DNA of 64,000 nucleotides from Bostrychus sinensis (GCA_020698575.1 CM036243.1:31011403-31075402), one strand, 5' to 3'; positions 22,906-33,849 are shown, counted from the stretch's first letter. A program made the numbers and translations. The notes: generated from the sequence alone by a model not told the origin.

Positions 22906-23310
22906 TTAAATGGTTGCTTTATTTGTATTACACAATTTAAATTTATTTTCTGATTCAGAAATGTTTGAAACAAAATTAGTTTTTGGAAAAGAACTTGTCA
23001 GTTGTTTTACAGAATCTATAAAATATTCATTAAAATGATCTGCTAGTTTAGAGTTATTTTTTTCTATTGTGTCATTGATTTTGAGTTGAAGAGTTTCAGG
23101 GTTTTTTGTCTCTCTTCCCAACAGTCTATCTATATTCTTCCATAAATGTTTACTATTGCCCTGTGCATCTTTGATTTCATTCATAAAAAAGTTAGCTTTA
23201 GCTTTCCTAAGCTGCATGACCACTTTATTTCTTAAGCTTTTGTAAATTAAATGATCAGTTGTTAGACTTGATTTAAAATATGTTTTTAGTGCTTTATCTC
23301 TCATTTTCAT
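22906..23310 (-). pseudogene. LINE linker between endonuclease and reverse transcriptase
   Basis: 134-residue lysine- and asparagine-rich frame (KAKANFFMNEIKDAQGNSKHLWKNIDRLLG) that matches the usual region between endonuclease and RT in this LINE group. A 1-nt difference near 22,907-22,912 separates it from the RT frame. Confidence 0.75.
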
Positions 23311-23505
23311 CAGATCCCATAGGGATTTATTAAACCAAGGCAGTCTTTTTTTTATTTGATTTTCACTTTTTCAGTTCTGTATATTTTTCAATTTTGCTTT
23401 TAATAACATTCAATATATTTACGCAAGTGTGTTCACAGTTTTTATCTTCAATAGTGCAGTTCCAGTCAAATTCGTTTAATTCATTTTTTAAGCATTCTTG
23501 AATTT

Positions 23506-23778
23506 TTATTCACTTTTTTGTTCTTTATTTCTATATCTTGTTTTATTTAATTTTCGAGCAGCTAGAGTAAAATTGTGATCAGACAGACCAGTTATTAGGT
23601 TGTAAGTTTTTGTTATCCTGTCAGGTTTGTTGGTGAAAATTAAATCTATCAGTGTTTGAGAATGTTTTGTTATTCTTGTTGGTTTTTCTATTAATTGTGT
23701 CATTTGTACTGTACTGGTAATGTCTTTAAGCAATTTTCTTTTTGTTTTATCAATCCAATTCACATTTAAATCTCCCAT
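23506..23778 (-). pseudogene. LINE AP-endonuclease, C-terminal third
   Basis: MGDLNVNW (the conserved GDxN block) through LIDLIFTN to GLSDHN, which carries the terminal SDH catalytic motif. Everything upstream of ILLMGDLN in a normal endonuclease is absent; the reading frame enters directly from the proline-rich repeat with a frame change. Confidence 0.85.
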
Positions 23779-25574
23779 AAGCAGAATCTCTTTACAGTAC
23801 GGCAGTTTCTTGATGTTATGAAGTCAGGCTGAGCTGATGGACCAAGCTGAAGTTGTGGACCATACAGTTGAGGCAAAGGTGGTGGACCAAACTGAGATGG
23901 TAGGCCAGGGTGAGGTGGTGGGCCAGGCTGAGATGGTAGGCCAGGGTGAGGTGGTGAGCCAGGGTGAGGTGGTGGGCCAGGCTGAGGTGGTGGGCCAGGC
24001 TGAGGTGGTGGGCCAGGGTGAGGTGGGGGGCCAGGCTGAGGTGGTGGGCCAGGCTGAGATGGTAGGCCAGGGTGAGGTGGTGAGCCAGGGTGAGGTGGTG
24101 GGCCAGGCTGAGGTGGTGGGCCAGGCTGAGGTGGTGGGCCAGGGTGAGGTGGTGGGCCAGGCTGAGGTGGTGGGCCAGGGTGAGGTGGTGGGCCAGGCTG
24201 AGGTGGTGGGCCAGGGTGAGGTGGTGGGCCAGGCTGAGGTGGTGGGCCAGGCTGAGATGGTAGGCCAGGGTGAGGTGGTGGGCCAGGCTGAGGTGGTGGG
24301 CCAGGCTGAGATGGTAGGCCAGGGTGAGGTGGTGGGCCAGGCTGAGGTGGTGGGCCAGGCTGAGGTGGTGGGCCAGGCTGAGGTGGTGGGCCAGGCTGAG
24401 GTGGTGGGCCAGGCTGAGGTGGTGAGCCAGGCTGAGGTGGTGGGCCAGGCTGAGGTGGTGGGCCAGGCTGAGGTGGTGGGCCAGGCTGAGGTGGTGGGCC
24501 AGGCTGAGGTGGTGGGCCAGGCTGAGGTGGTGGGCCAGGCTGAGGTGGTGGGCCAGGCTGAGGTGGTGGGCCAGGCTGAGGTGGTGAGCCAGGCTGAGGT
24601 GGTGGGCCAGGCTGAGGTGGTGGGCCAGGCTGAGGTGGTGGGCCAGGCTGAGGTGGTGGGCCAGGCTGAGGTGGTGGGCCAGGCTGAGGTGGTGGGCCAG
24701 GCTGAGATGGTAGGCCAGGGTGAGGTGGTGGGCCAGGCTGAGGTGGTGGGCCAGGCTGAGGTGGTGGGCCAGGCTGAGGTGGTGAGCCAGGCTGAGGTGG
24801 TGGGCCAGGCTGAGGTGGTGGGCCAGGCTGAGGTGGTGGGCCAGGCTGAGGTGGTGGGCCAGGCTGAGATGGTAGGCCAGGGTGAGGTGGTGGGCCAGGC
24901 TGAGGTGGTGGGCCAGGCTGAGGTGGTGGGCCAGGCTGAGGTGGTGGGCCAGGCTGAGATGGTAGGCCAGGGTGAGGTGGTGGGCCAGGCTGAGGTGGTG
25001 AGCCAGGCTGAGATGGTGAGCCAGGCTGAGATGGTAGGCCAGGCTGAGGTGGTGGGCCAGGCTGAGGTGGTGGGCCAGGCTGAGGTGTTGGGCCAGGCTG
25101 AGGTGGTGGGCCATACAGCTGAGGCAGAAATGGTGGGCCATGTAGCTGAGGCAGAGGTGGTGGGCCAGGCCAAGGTAATAGGCCAGACAGTTGAGGCAGA
25201 GGTGGCAAGCCATTCAAAAAAGCAGGCACATTGTTTGTTAATTGTGGAAAATATGGCCAGGCCATCTGCAGTGGTTCAACACTAAAATGTACTGGAAACC
25301 AGGTCAACTTGTCAGTTTGCTGGCCTGTTAGCATTAGCTGTTCTCCCATGTGACTTGGTTTTATCATCTTAGGCCCAGGATTTACTTCAATATCACCGGC
25401 CAAAAGAAGTATAATCACAAGATAGATCACACATTGAGTTTTTGTTTTTACATATGAAAGTTCGTGTTTACCTGGGGGAGGCTTAGCAAATCCACAGTCC
25501 AATAGTCTTGTGGACCCAAGGTGTTGACTGTCCTTATCTGGATGTATGATTAAAGTCTCGATTTTTCTTGGCAA
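23766..25574 (-). CDS. LINE 5' open frame: 2A-like peptide plus proline-rich repeat (602 residues)
   Basis: Residues 1-60 end in a hydrophobic stretch (VIYLVIILLLAG), followed by DIEVNPGP (residues 61-68), a match to the 2A consensus D(V/I)ExNPGP that makes ribosomes skip the last Gly-Pro bond. A short linker (~69-165) leads into dozens of PPQPGP-type hexapeptides up to about residue 575. The frame ends in an out-of-frame reading of the endonuclease remnant. In related LINEs the 2A-like motif sits near the start of a polyprotein. Whether this frame is still translated is unknown. Confidence 0.75.
   Translation of the reverse strand: MPRKIETLIIHPDKDSQHLGSTRLLDCGFAKPPPGKHELSYVKTKTQCVIYLVIILLLAGDIEVNPGPKMIKPSHMGEQLMLTGQQTDKLTWFPVHFSVEPLQMAWPYFPQLTNNVPAFLNGLPPLPQLSGLLPWPGPPPLPQLHGPPFLPQLYGPPPQPGPTPQPGPPPQPGPPPQPGLPSQPGSPSQPGSPPQPGPPPHPGLPSQPGPPPQPGPPPQPGPPPQPGPPPHPGLPSQPGPPPQPGPPPQPGPPPQPGPPPQPGSPPQPGPPPQPGPPPQPGPPPHPGLPSQPGPPPQPGPPPQPGPPPQPGPPPQPGPPPQPGPPPQPGSPPQPGPPPQPGPPPQPGPPPQPGPPPQPGPPPQPGPPPQPGPPPQPGPPPQPGSPPQPGPPPQPGPPPQPGPPPQPGPPPQPGPPPHPGLPSQPGPPPQPGPPPHPGLPSQPGPPPQPGPPPHPGPPPQPGPPPHPGPPPQPGPPPHPGPPPQPGPPPQPGPPPHPGSPPHPGLPSQPGPPPQPGPPPHPGPPPQPGPPPQPGPPPHPGSPPHPGLPSQPGPPPHPGLPSQFGPPPLPQLYGPQLQLGPSAQPDFITSRNCRTVKRFCLWEI
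23880..25190. repeat. 18-bp minisatellite (~70 copies) inside the LINE
   Basis: The unit is tgaggtggtgggccaggc with a few variants (agatggtag, gggtga). On the minus strand it codes PPQPGP with PPHPGL and PSQPGP variants. Because 18 is divisible by 3 and the unit has no stops, several other frames on both strands are open as well. Confidence 0.95.
25371..25394 (-). other. 2A-like ribosome-skipping motif (DIEVNPGP)
   Basis: Reads GAT ATT GAA GTA AAT CCT GGG CCT on the minus strand. All consensus positions are present. It is preceded by a leucine-rich stretch, as in known 2A sequences of APE-type LINEs. Confidence 0.9.
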
Positions 25575-26029
25575 AGTTAGTAACAGAAGATAGAAACATA
25601 CAAGAGTAGTGAGTAGAAGAGTTTATATAAGTTGTTGTTAAATGTGATGCCCCCTAGTGGGCACTCGGGGTAGTTTATCTGGCCTGGCACGCCCGTGGGC
25701 CCCAGGACGTCCAGGTCAGGGGTGTTTCTCAAAGCCCAGGTACCTTGCCTTGCCCTGCCTTGAAAGTGATTTCCTCCAAAGCCACTTCCTCTAATTCAAG
25801 GCAAGTGTCCTCTCTCGGTTCAAATAAATGGCTAATGGAACAGACTTCAGAGTGAATGAGGAGCGTCACCACAGTCACACGTCCTGACTGGTTTTAGTGT
25901 CATTTTTTCAGATATACTTGTGAAATCTTTACATGTGGATTATATAAATACAATACTGAAATATTTATCACTTTTATAAATAGAGAGGGGGGAGTTAGAG
26001 CAACATATGCTCTAAAACCTAGCTGCTCT
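25575..26029. other. Intergenic with a possible hAT-like end
   Basis: Contains CAGGGGTGTTTCTCAAAGCC at ~25,717, which resembles a known fish hAT-type terminal sequence followed by ttgccttg repeats. No matching end was found. No gene is visible. Confidence 0.4.
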
Positions 26030-26370
26030 TCAGCTGGAAACCTATCAGGCAAGAATGGGACCAAATTCCATCACCAAAACTCCAGAAACTCATAACATTG
26101 ATGTCCAGACGACTTCAAACTGTTTTGAAAAGAAGAGGAGATGCTACACCATGATAAACATGCCCCTGTCCCAACTAATTTGAGACCTGTAGCAGGCATC
26201 AACTTTGAAATTAGCTCATTTTGTGCATAAAAGTGTAACATTTCTGTGTAAACATTTGTTATGTGATCTATGTCCTGTTGTGAATAAAATGTGATTTGAA
26301 AGTCTTTTAGTTTTCATTTTTTTCAAATAAAATAAAAATGTCCCAACATTTCCGGAGTTCAGGTTGTACC
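26030..26370 (+). mobile_element. Tc1/mariner-like transposon 3' remnant
   Basis: One plus-strand frame reads QEWDQIPSPKLQKLI followed by SRRLQTVLKRRGDATP, resembling the C-terminus of Tc1-type transposases. It is followed by the 3' non-coding part and a terminal cccaacatttccgg...gttgta sequence near 26,340-26,370. The rest of the transposase and the left terminal repeat are absent. Confidence 0.65.
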
Positions 26371-26576
26371 ATCATACTTACTTTTAGTAATTGGAAACTA
26401 AGGTTAACACGGTCAAAGTCTTTCTGAAAGTCTATAAAACAAGCAAAAGTAGACTTTATTTCTTGTTGACTATTGTAGCTAAATTATAAACAGTATATGA
26501 TCAATACAAGCGCTTTTCTTTTCAACAGTCGTTCTGTTCATCAGCCAATAAATTAAAAGATTCCAAGATATTTATT

Positions 26577-26924
26577 GGGGGTACACGGTGGCAGAGTGGT
26601 TAGCGTTCTTGCCTCCCAGCAAGGAGATCGTGGGTTTGATCCCCGGGCCAACACACCATCACACAAACTCTCTGGGTGGAGTCTGCATGTCCTCCCTGTG
26701 TTACTGTGGGTTCTCTCCTCCCACCTTCCAAAGACATGCATGTGTTAGGTGAATTGGTGACTCTAAATTGCCCCTAGTGAATGAATGTGAGAGTAAATGG
26801 TTGTCTGTGTTCGTCTCTGTGTCAGCCCTGCGACAAGCTGGCCCCTTTCCAGGGTGTACTCCAAAGTTACTGGGATAGGCCCCAGTCACCCGCGACCACT
26901 AATGGGAATAAGCAGAAGAAAATG
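26577..26924 (+). mobile_element. tRNA-derived SINE (Mermaid/V-SINE-like) with 12-bp TSD
   Basis: A Pol III A box (TGGCAGAGTGG, 26,589-26,599) and B box (GGTTTGATCC, 26,633-26,642) lie in a tRNA-like head. The body has the widespread fish SINE segments ccaaagacatgcatg, gtgactctaaattgcccc and ctgggataggcccc. It is bracketed by the 12-bp duplication aagatatttatt (26,565-26,576 and 26,925-26,936). Confidence 0.92.
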
Positions 26925-26936
26925 AAGATATTTATT

Positions 26937-27719
26937 TTACGGCTAAAGCTAGGAGCCCAGGGGCAAAGTGTTGGAGCAGCTCAGAGGAACAGAGAGAGAG
27001 AAACAGCACTCACAGACAGACACATGGGACACATTAGAGGTTTATAGTTGGTAGTTTCTCACACGGTGTACACTTTTTGTAGCAGAAAAAAAATGTAAAT
27101 GTAGTGCATAGTTTATATCTTCAACATGCTAAATGTACCAATCCAATAAAAAATAGATAAGGATGTTAACACCAAAAACTACTGATGAATTACAGAACAT
27201 AAGAAAGTTTAGATATAATTCAATTCATTATAATTCAAATCTTTTCCAACTCTTGCAACAACACAGTACAACCTCTAAGTGTCAGATATCTGTACAGATT
27301 CTCTGAAGCGGCATCAATGTTGTTTGCATGTTGCTGTTGAGGTTCAAATGAACAGAGCGGTTAGAGCATAAAAGCCCCTTTCCATAGGTTCTTTAATGTA
27401 ATTTCAGGTCTTTTTGCTCATAATGTGCTTTGACAGTAAAAAGTGTTATTTTTGCATACAAATATTTCTTTAATAAGTTACATTATTATATGGTTAAATG
27501 GTTGAAAAACCTATTTTCAACAATATCTAAATAATATTACTTAAATTACTCACATAAAAGTAGAGCAGAGTCTGAACAGTTTGATCACTCACTGTGCATG
27601 TATAGTATTTGTAGTAATGAGTGGCTGTAGTGTCAAACAAACTGTGCACTTACATTTGCAACTTGTCCTTGACAAATCCTGGATTTGTACTGCAACTTTA
27701 TCTTTAAAATATGCAAACC
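26937..27719. other. Intergenic / 3' flank of the next TRIM gene
   Basis: AT-rich sequence without a recognisable gene or repeat. It probably includes the 3'UTR of the TRIM gene that ends at 27,720. Confidence 0.5.
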
Positions 27720-29342
27720 TTACTCAATAGGCAAAATAATCAGAGGAGCAGAGTTTTTGTCATCTCTGTAACCAGGACTAAAGTAAGGATAGAGTTTCTC
27801 AGTGAAGGTGCAGCCAGTGAAGGAGTAGATGAGAGCTGCAGTGTCTGCATCATAAAAGGAGACCAGGCCCTGCTCATAATCTACAAACACACCGATCACA
27901 CCAGGAACACTCTCCAGATAAAGACAGATATTTGTTTGGGCACAAGCTCTGAAATGGTTTCCATCTCTCAAAACAATGGTCCAGTATCCATTCTGAGGTG
28001 TCAGTGCTTCATCATCTTTTCTGTTGATTGATTCTTTAGCGACTCCTAAATCCCACATAGTTTTCCCTTTGACCTGAACCTCAAAGTAAAACCTGCCTGA
28101 AGAGAAACTCTGCTTTCCTAAAACACAAGGACAGTCAGTAAACCTCTCTGGGTTGTCTGGAAGATCATTCTCCACATCTCCATCATAAACCTGTTTCAGA
28201 TCCTCAGACAGAACAAGCCATGGACTTGCTGTGTCTGGGTCTAGAGTCACATCCACTGCCCACTGATGTAGTTTATTCAGTTCAGCCTTCGCAGACAGTT
28301 TCTTTATTTCTTCTCTGAGTGTGATCTGGAGCTGAGCCACAGCTCTGTCCACAGAGCCCTCAAATGAAGGAGGCTCCAGTCTCACCTGTGTCCAGTCCTT
28401 CAGGTCTGCAGCAGTTTTCAGTTTGTTGAATCTTTGTAGAAAGTGGAGGTGGTCCTCAGAGCGTGTGAGCTGCTCCCCCTCTGTGCTTCTCCTCTGCAGC
28501 TCAGAGATCTCCAGCTCCAGCTCTGTGATCCAGTCTTCAGCCTGTTTCTCCGTCCTCCTCTGCTTTTCCTGCAGCTCCTCTTTGAACTGGTCCAGACTTC
28601 TCTGGACTGTGTCCATCAGAGCGGTGTAGACCTGGACCCCCTGGTCCATCTCTCTGTGGGCACATTTCTGACTGAGCTGCAGCGAGCGTCTGATCTCCTG
28701 GATCTTCCTCCGTCTCTCCTCCATCATGCTCTGAGTTTCAGTCTGTGTGCGCCTCAGCGCCGCCTGCTGCTCCTCATACTCCTCTCTCAGTGGGACGATG
28801 TGGTGGCCCTTGTGGTCCAGGACGGTGCAGAGCATGCAGACGCAGGCCTGGTCGCTCCTACAGAACAGCTCCAGAGCCTTGTCGTGTTTGGGACACATCC
28901 TGTCCTCCAGGTTTTCCACAGGCTCAGTGAGCTGGTGCCTCTTCAGACGGGCCACTGTCCCGTGAGGCTCCAGGTGGCTCTGACAGTAGGAGAGCAGACA
29001 GACCAGGCAGGACTTGAGGGCCTTCAGTTTGGGCTCAGTGCACACGTCACACAGGACGTCTCCTGCTGCAGCAGCTGGTCGCTCTGAACTCACAGAGTCC
29101 TCTTCATGTGGAGGCCTGTTTCTGAACTGTCCCACCATCTCTGACACTAAAGTGTTGACCTTCAGCAGGGGCCTATAGCTGAACACCTCTTTACACATGG
29201 GACACTGGCAGAGGTCAGTGTGCTCCCAGTGTTTGGAGATGCAGCTCCTACAGAAGTTGTGTCCACACGGAGTGGAGACTGGCTCTGTGAACACCTCCAG
29301 ACAAATGGGGCACAGCAGCTGCTCCTCAGATATAGAAGCCAT
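27720..29342 (-). CDS. TRIM E3 ubiquitin ligase, btr-like, full length (540 residues)
   Basis: Same order as the copy at 17,223-18,857: RING (CPICLEVF to CPMC), B-box1, B-box2, coiled coil, PRY-SPRY. I chose MASISEEQ at 29,342 because a splice acceptor (tctcacag) lies just upstream; the in-frame MFLTA extension to 29,357 would be intronic. Distinctive points are a linker with LREEIKKLSAKAELNKLHQWAV, the SPRY segment RDGNHFRACAQTNICLYLESVPG, and the C-terminus LIILPIE. The RING pair is CPIC rather than CSIC. Its non-coding exon lies at 31,255 across an intron enlarged by the transposon at 29,843-30,757. Its own 3' flank differs from that of the tandem units. Confidence 0.93.
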   Translation of the reverse strand: MASISEEQLLCPICLEVFTEPVSTPCGHNFCRSCISKHWEHTDLCQCPMCKEVFSYRPLLKVNTLVSEMVGQFRNRPPHEEDSVSSERPAAAAGDVLCDVCTEPKLKALKSCLVCLLSYCQSHLEPHGTVARLKRHQLTEPVENLEDRMCPKHDKALELFCRSDQACVCMLCTVLDHKGHHIVPLREEYEEQQAALRRTQTETQSMMEERRRKIQEIRRSLQLSQKCAHREMDQGVQVYTALMDTVQRSLDQFKEELQEKQRRTEKQAEDWITELELEISELQRRSTEGEQLTRSEDHLHFLQRFNKLKTAADLKDWTQVRLEPPSFEGSVDRAVAQLQITLREEIKKLSAKAELNKLHQWAVDVTLDPDTASPWLVLSEDLKQVYDGDVENDLPDNPERFTDCPCVLGKQSFSSGRFYFEVQVKGKTMWDLGVAKESINRKDDEALTPQNGYWTIVLRDGNHFRACAQTNICLYLESVPGVIGVFVDYEQGLVSFYDADTAALIYSFTGCTFTEKLYPYFSPGYRDDKNSAPLIILPIE

Positions 29343-29607
29343 GGCTGTGAGAAACAAAGATGAATTAGATTTGGAAAAAATCTTTTTTTTTTTGTTCAGT
29401 AAAAGCAGTGGTGATTAAACATTTGGATGATTGCAATAAAGTTGTCTGAGTGGCATAAATGTAACATTTCACTACAGATATGCCCACTCGTGTACACACA
29501 CTACTATCCCAGGTCTGAGGGGCTGGTAATAGGTCTGTTCCCACAACAGTGATATGAGGCAGTACAAATACAGATGCATTATAATAAAAGCGTCAGAGCA
29601 TCTGAAG

Positions 29608-29612
29608 TAGCC

Positions 29613-29644
<32 letters not shown>
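29608..29644. repeat. Poly-A tract
   Basis: A run of about 36 A within the 5'UTR intron of the TRIM gene at 27,720; perhaps the tail of an unrecognised retroposon. Confidence 0.7.
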
Positions 29645-29645
<1 letters not shown>

Positions 29646-29842
29646 ACTTTATGAGATTTAAAATGTAGTCTGTTGATTAGTTTGTGAATAAAATCTGCAA
29701 TATTGTATACAATATAATAAAAGAACACTTTAGTGACTTTAAATAGTGAATCCCTAAGAAAAGTGAAAAGGACTAAACAAGAAACACTAAAGCAGCATTC
29801 AACTCGCACCTTACACACCAGGGCTTATTTTCTCATTTAAAA

Positions 29843-30757
<915 letters not shown>

Positions 30758-31254
30758 ATTTAAAATAATTATTGGCAATGCATCAAGGTTTCAAACTCGT
30801 ACTGTTCACTCCAATGAAAACGTTTATTTTGACTTTGATTTTCACTATGTCATGTAGAGGCTGTATTTTGAATCAGACATTAAGCAACCAACCAGGCTCA
30901 CAGCATAAGAGGTTTATCGTCTTGGACATGCTTTTATGAAGCAAGGGCAAAGTCAAATGTCCTGGTGTTCTTGGCCCTATTTTGTGTAAGCATTGCAACA
31001 CACTTTTATTCTTCCTGGATAGTGCAGTATTTGACAATAGTTGCGATTTTTGTGTTGCCTGAATTGCAACACAGCCTAATAAACCGGCACTGGATATTTT
31101 TTTACAGCCTTTGTCGCATTTTGCAACCCATTTCATTAGTTTTGGCATTGATATAAAACAGTATCATATAACAATAAACTGGACTGACTTCTTTGACTTA
31201 ATAAACCTAAAGATGATCAACAAAGACGTCTAAAACATCAGGAAATGCACTCAC

Positions 31255-31335
31255 CAGTTAACAACAGCCTCGTCTTCAGTTAAAGCTGGAAATACTCAGT
31301 TTTACACAGAGCACTTTGAGCTTGTTTGTTTCTAC
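31255..31335 (-). other. Non-coding first exon of the TRIM gene at 27,720-29,342
   Basis: Reverse-strand GTGAGT donor next to GTTAACTG; the exon body matches the other MASMSEEQ-type genes. The 5'UTR intron is ~1.9 kb. The usual ttcttcgaa is changed to ttctacgaa here. Confidence 0.7.
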
Positions 31336-32168
31336 GAAATGAGCACCTTTAGGTTTCCCTTTTATTTCCTGGTGTTGTTCTGCCCCTGTTGCTCCGCCTC
31401 CTGCTGCAGTGCACTGACCACTTATCCTATTTTCTTATCTGTGTGACATGAGTTTAATTCAAACTAAACAAAGAACTAAACCAGGTCTAAATCACAGCTA
31501 AACCAGGACTTAACCAGTACTAATACATGGACATAAACCAGTCCAATACATTCACTTTAGCAAATTCAGAGTCACCAGTTCACCTTTGTGCATGTTTTTG
31601 GACTCCTTACAGTGAAATAATGTTGGTCATATGATCTTGCAGTTCTGCTGGTGGCCACTAGGTGTAACCAAAGAGCAAAAGACAGAAAGTCCTTTTTTGG
31701 TCCAGAAACATCAAAGACAAACTCATTCAGTGTTACTACTGTCACTTTTACTTCTCCATAATATGTAGGAAAGAATACATCCTTCAAATACAATCAGTGG
31801 GAAAACATGTGAGTGCTTCTCCAGTGGGTAGTGTTCAGACAATACACAATCAATACACAATCAATACACAATAATCACAACTGAATACAAGGACTGTCTA
31901 TTTATTATCGGTGACTCTGATCCACTTTTTTTTTTTTACATTTAGAGTGTTTCTTAAAAAGTGACATTTTTCAAAGGACAATTCTGATTTAATACGTTTA
32001 GGAATGTGGGTTTAAGTAATTAATTTAGTAAACAATGGTATATCAGAGTATCAGCAGTTCACTTAACACATTGACTCTACGAGCTATAAAGTGAAAAAAA
32101 TAGAAAAACTGCACAAGACTGAGTTTTCAGGTTCAAGAACCTAAATGTGTAATATTAGATGTGTTTAC

Positions 32169-33788
32169 TCAGTTTTTTTTAACAGGCATGATGATCAGAG
32201 GAGCAGAGTTTCTACCTTCATCATTGGGACCTGGACTAAAGTAAGGATATAGTTTCTCAGTGAAGGTGCAGCCAGTGAAGGAGTAGATGAGAGCTGCAGT
32301 GTCTGCATCATAAAAGGAGACCAGGCCCTGCTCATAATCAACAAACACACCGATCACACCAGGAACTGACTTTAGACTGAGATGGATATCAGGACCAGCA
32401 CAGACTTTGTACTTTTCTGCATCTCTCAAAACAATGGTCCAGAATCCATTCTGAGGTGTCAGTGAGATTGCTTTCTGTCTGTTGATTGATTCTTTGGCTA
32501 CTCCTAGATCCCATTCACTTTTTCCTTTGACCTGAACTTCAGAGTAAAATCTGCCTGAAGAGAAACTCTGCTTTCCTAAAACACAAGGACAATAAGTAAA
32601 TCTCTTTGGGTTTTCTGGGAGATCTATCCACACATCGCTGTGATGAACTTTCTTCAAGTCCTCAGACAGGACCAGTTCAGGATACGCTGTGTCTGGGTCT
32701 AGAGTCACATCCACTGCCCACTGCTGAAGTCTCTTTAGTTGGACTGTGTTTATTTCTCCACTCAGTGTGATCTTGAGCTGAGCCACAGCTCTGTCCACAG
32801 AGCCCTCAAATGAAGGAGGCTCCAGTCTCACCTGTGTCCAGTCCTTCAGGTCTGCAGCAGTTTTCAGTTTGTTGAATCTTTGTAGAAAGTAGAAGTTGTC
32901 CTCAGAGCGTGTGAGCTGCTCCCCCTCTGTGCTTCTCCTCTGCAGCTCAGAGATCTCCAGCTCCAGCTCTGTGATCCAGTCTTCAGCCTGTTTCTCCGTC
33001 CTCCTCTGCTTTTCCTGCAGCTCCTCTTTGAACTGGTCCAGACTTCTCTGGACTGTGTCCATCAGAGCGGTGTAGACCTGGACCCCCTGGTCCATCTCTC
33101 TGTGGGCACATTTCTGACTGAGCTGCAGCGAGCGTCTGATCTCCTGGATCTTCCTCCGTCTCTCCTCCATCATGCTCTGAGTTTCAGTCTGTGTGCGCCT
33201 CAGCGCCGCCTGCTGCTCCTCATACTCCTCTCTCAGTGGGACGATGTGGTGGCCCTTGTGGTCCAGGACGGTGCAGAGCATGCAGACGCAGGCCTGGTCG
33301 CTCCTACAGAACAGCTCCAGAGCCTTGTCGTGTTTGGGACACATCCTGTCCTCCAGGTTTTCCACAGGCTCAGTGAGCTGGTGCCTCTTCAGACGGGCCA
33401 CTGTCCCGTGAGGCTCCAGGTGGCTCTGACAGTAGGAGAGCAGACAGACCAGGCAGGACTTGAGGGCCTTCAGTTTGGGCTCAGTGCACATGTCACACAG
33501 GACGTCTCCTGCTGCAGCAGCTGGTCGCTCTGAGCTCACAGAGTCTTCTTCATGTGGAGGCCTGTTTCTGAACTGTCCCACCAGCTCTGAGAATAAAGTG
33601 TTGACCTTCAGCAGGGGCCTAGAGCTGAACTCCTCTTTACACATGGGACACTGGCAGAGGTCAGTGTGCTCCCAGTGTTTGGAGATGCAGCTCTTACAGA
33701 AGTTGTGTCCACACGGAGTGGAGACTGGCTCTGTGAACACCTCCAGACAAATGGAGCACAGCAGCTGCTCCTCAGACATAGAAGCCAT
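32169..33788 (-). CDS. TRIM E3 ubiquitin ligase, btr-like, full length (539 residues)
   Basis: RING-B-box1-B-box2-coiled-coil-PRY-SPRY in one coding exon. The start MASMSEEQ at 33,788 lies just past a tctcacag acceptor. The N-terminal ~330 residues are nearly identical to the other copies. The PRY/SPRY entry is distinctive: AYPELVLSEDLKKVHHSDVWIDLPENPKRFTYCPCV, and FYSEVQVKGKSEWDLGV where the usual Phe is replaced by Ser. The linker is shorter (INTVQLKRLQQ). The C-terminus is LIIMPVKKN. The non-coding exon is at 35,597. Confidence 0.93.
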   Translation of the reverse strand: MASMSEEQLLCSICLEVFTEPVSTPCGHNFCKSCISKHWEHTDLCQCPMCKEEFSSRPLLKVNTLFSELVGQFRNRPPHEEDSVSSERPAAAAGDVLCDMCTEPKLKALKSCLVCLLSYCQSHLEPHGTVARLKRHQLTEPVENLEDRMCPKHDKALELFCRSDQACVCMLCTVLDHKGHHIVPLREEYEEQQAALRRTQTETQSMMEERRRKIQEIRRSLQLSQKCAHREMDQGVQVYTALMDTVQRSLDQFKEELQEKQRRTEKQAEDWITELELEISELQRRSTEGEQLTRSEDNFYFLQRFNKLKTAADLKDWTQVRLEPPSFEGSVDRAVAQLKITLSGEINTVQLKRLQQWAVDVTLDPDTAYPELVLSEDLKKVHHSDVWIDLPENPKRFTYCPCVLGKQSFSSGRFYSEVQVKGKSEWDLGVAKESINRQKAISLTPQNGFWTIVLRDAEKYKVCAGPDIHLSLKSVPGVIGVFVDYEQGLVSFYDADTAALIYSFTGCTFTEKLYPYFSPGPNDEGRNSAPLIIMPVKKN

Positions 33789-33849
33789 GGCTGTGAGAAA
33801 CAGAGATGAATTAGTTCAGGAACAATCAATTATTTCCATAAGTTCAACA

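Larger units (their letters stand above)
21141..25574 (-). mobile_element. APE-type LINE (CR1/L2/Rex1 group), defective
   Basis: A minus-strand non-LTR retrotransposon. From its 5' side: an N-terminal open frame with a 2A-like motif, a proline-rich minisatellite region, the C-terminal part of an AP-endonuclease (GDLNVNW, SDHN), a linker, and a reverse transcriptase with LDLRKAFDTV, GVPQGSILGPLLFTLYINDLP and YSDD. The 3' end is marked by an (AAAT)n tail, seen as atttattt at 21,141-21,173. The endonuclease N-terminus is missing, and small indels interrupt the rest (for example in an A-run at 22,488-22,493 and near 22,907), so it is inactive. Clade assignment within the jockey group is inferred from motifs. 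Confidence 0.9.

Noticed and set aside
23816..25285. Three further long open frames (449-482 codons) across the 18-bp minisatellite, on both strands
   Set aside because: The repeat unit has a length divisible by three and no stop in several frames. These products (HHLSLA, TTSAWP, VVGQAE repeats) are by-products of the repeat.
26553..27047. Open frames on both strands near 26,550-27,050
   Set aside because: They are translations of the SINE and its flanks.
29343..29357. N-terminal extension MFLTA of the TRIM protein at 27,720
   Set aside because: These codons overlap the splice acceptor of the 5'UTR intron, so they are not in the mature mRNA.
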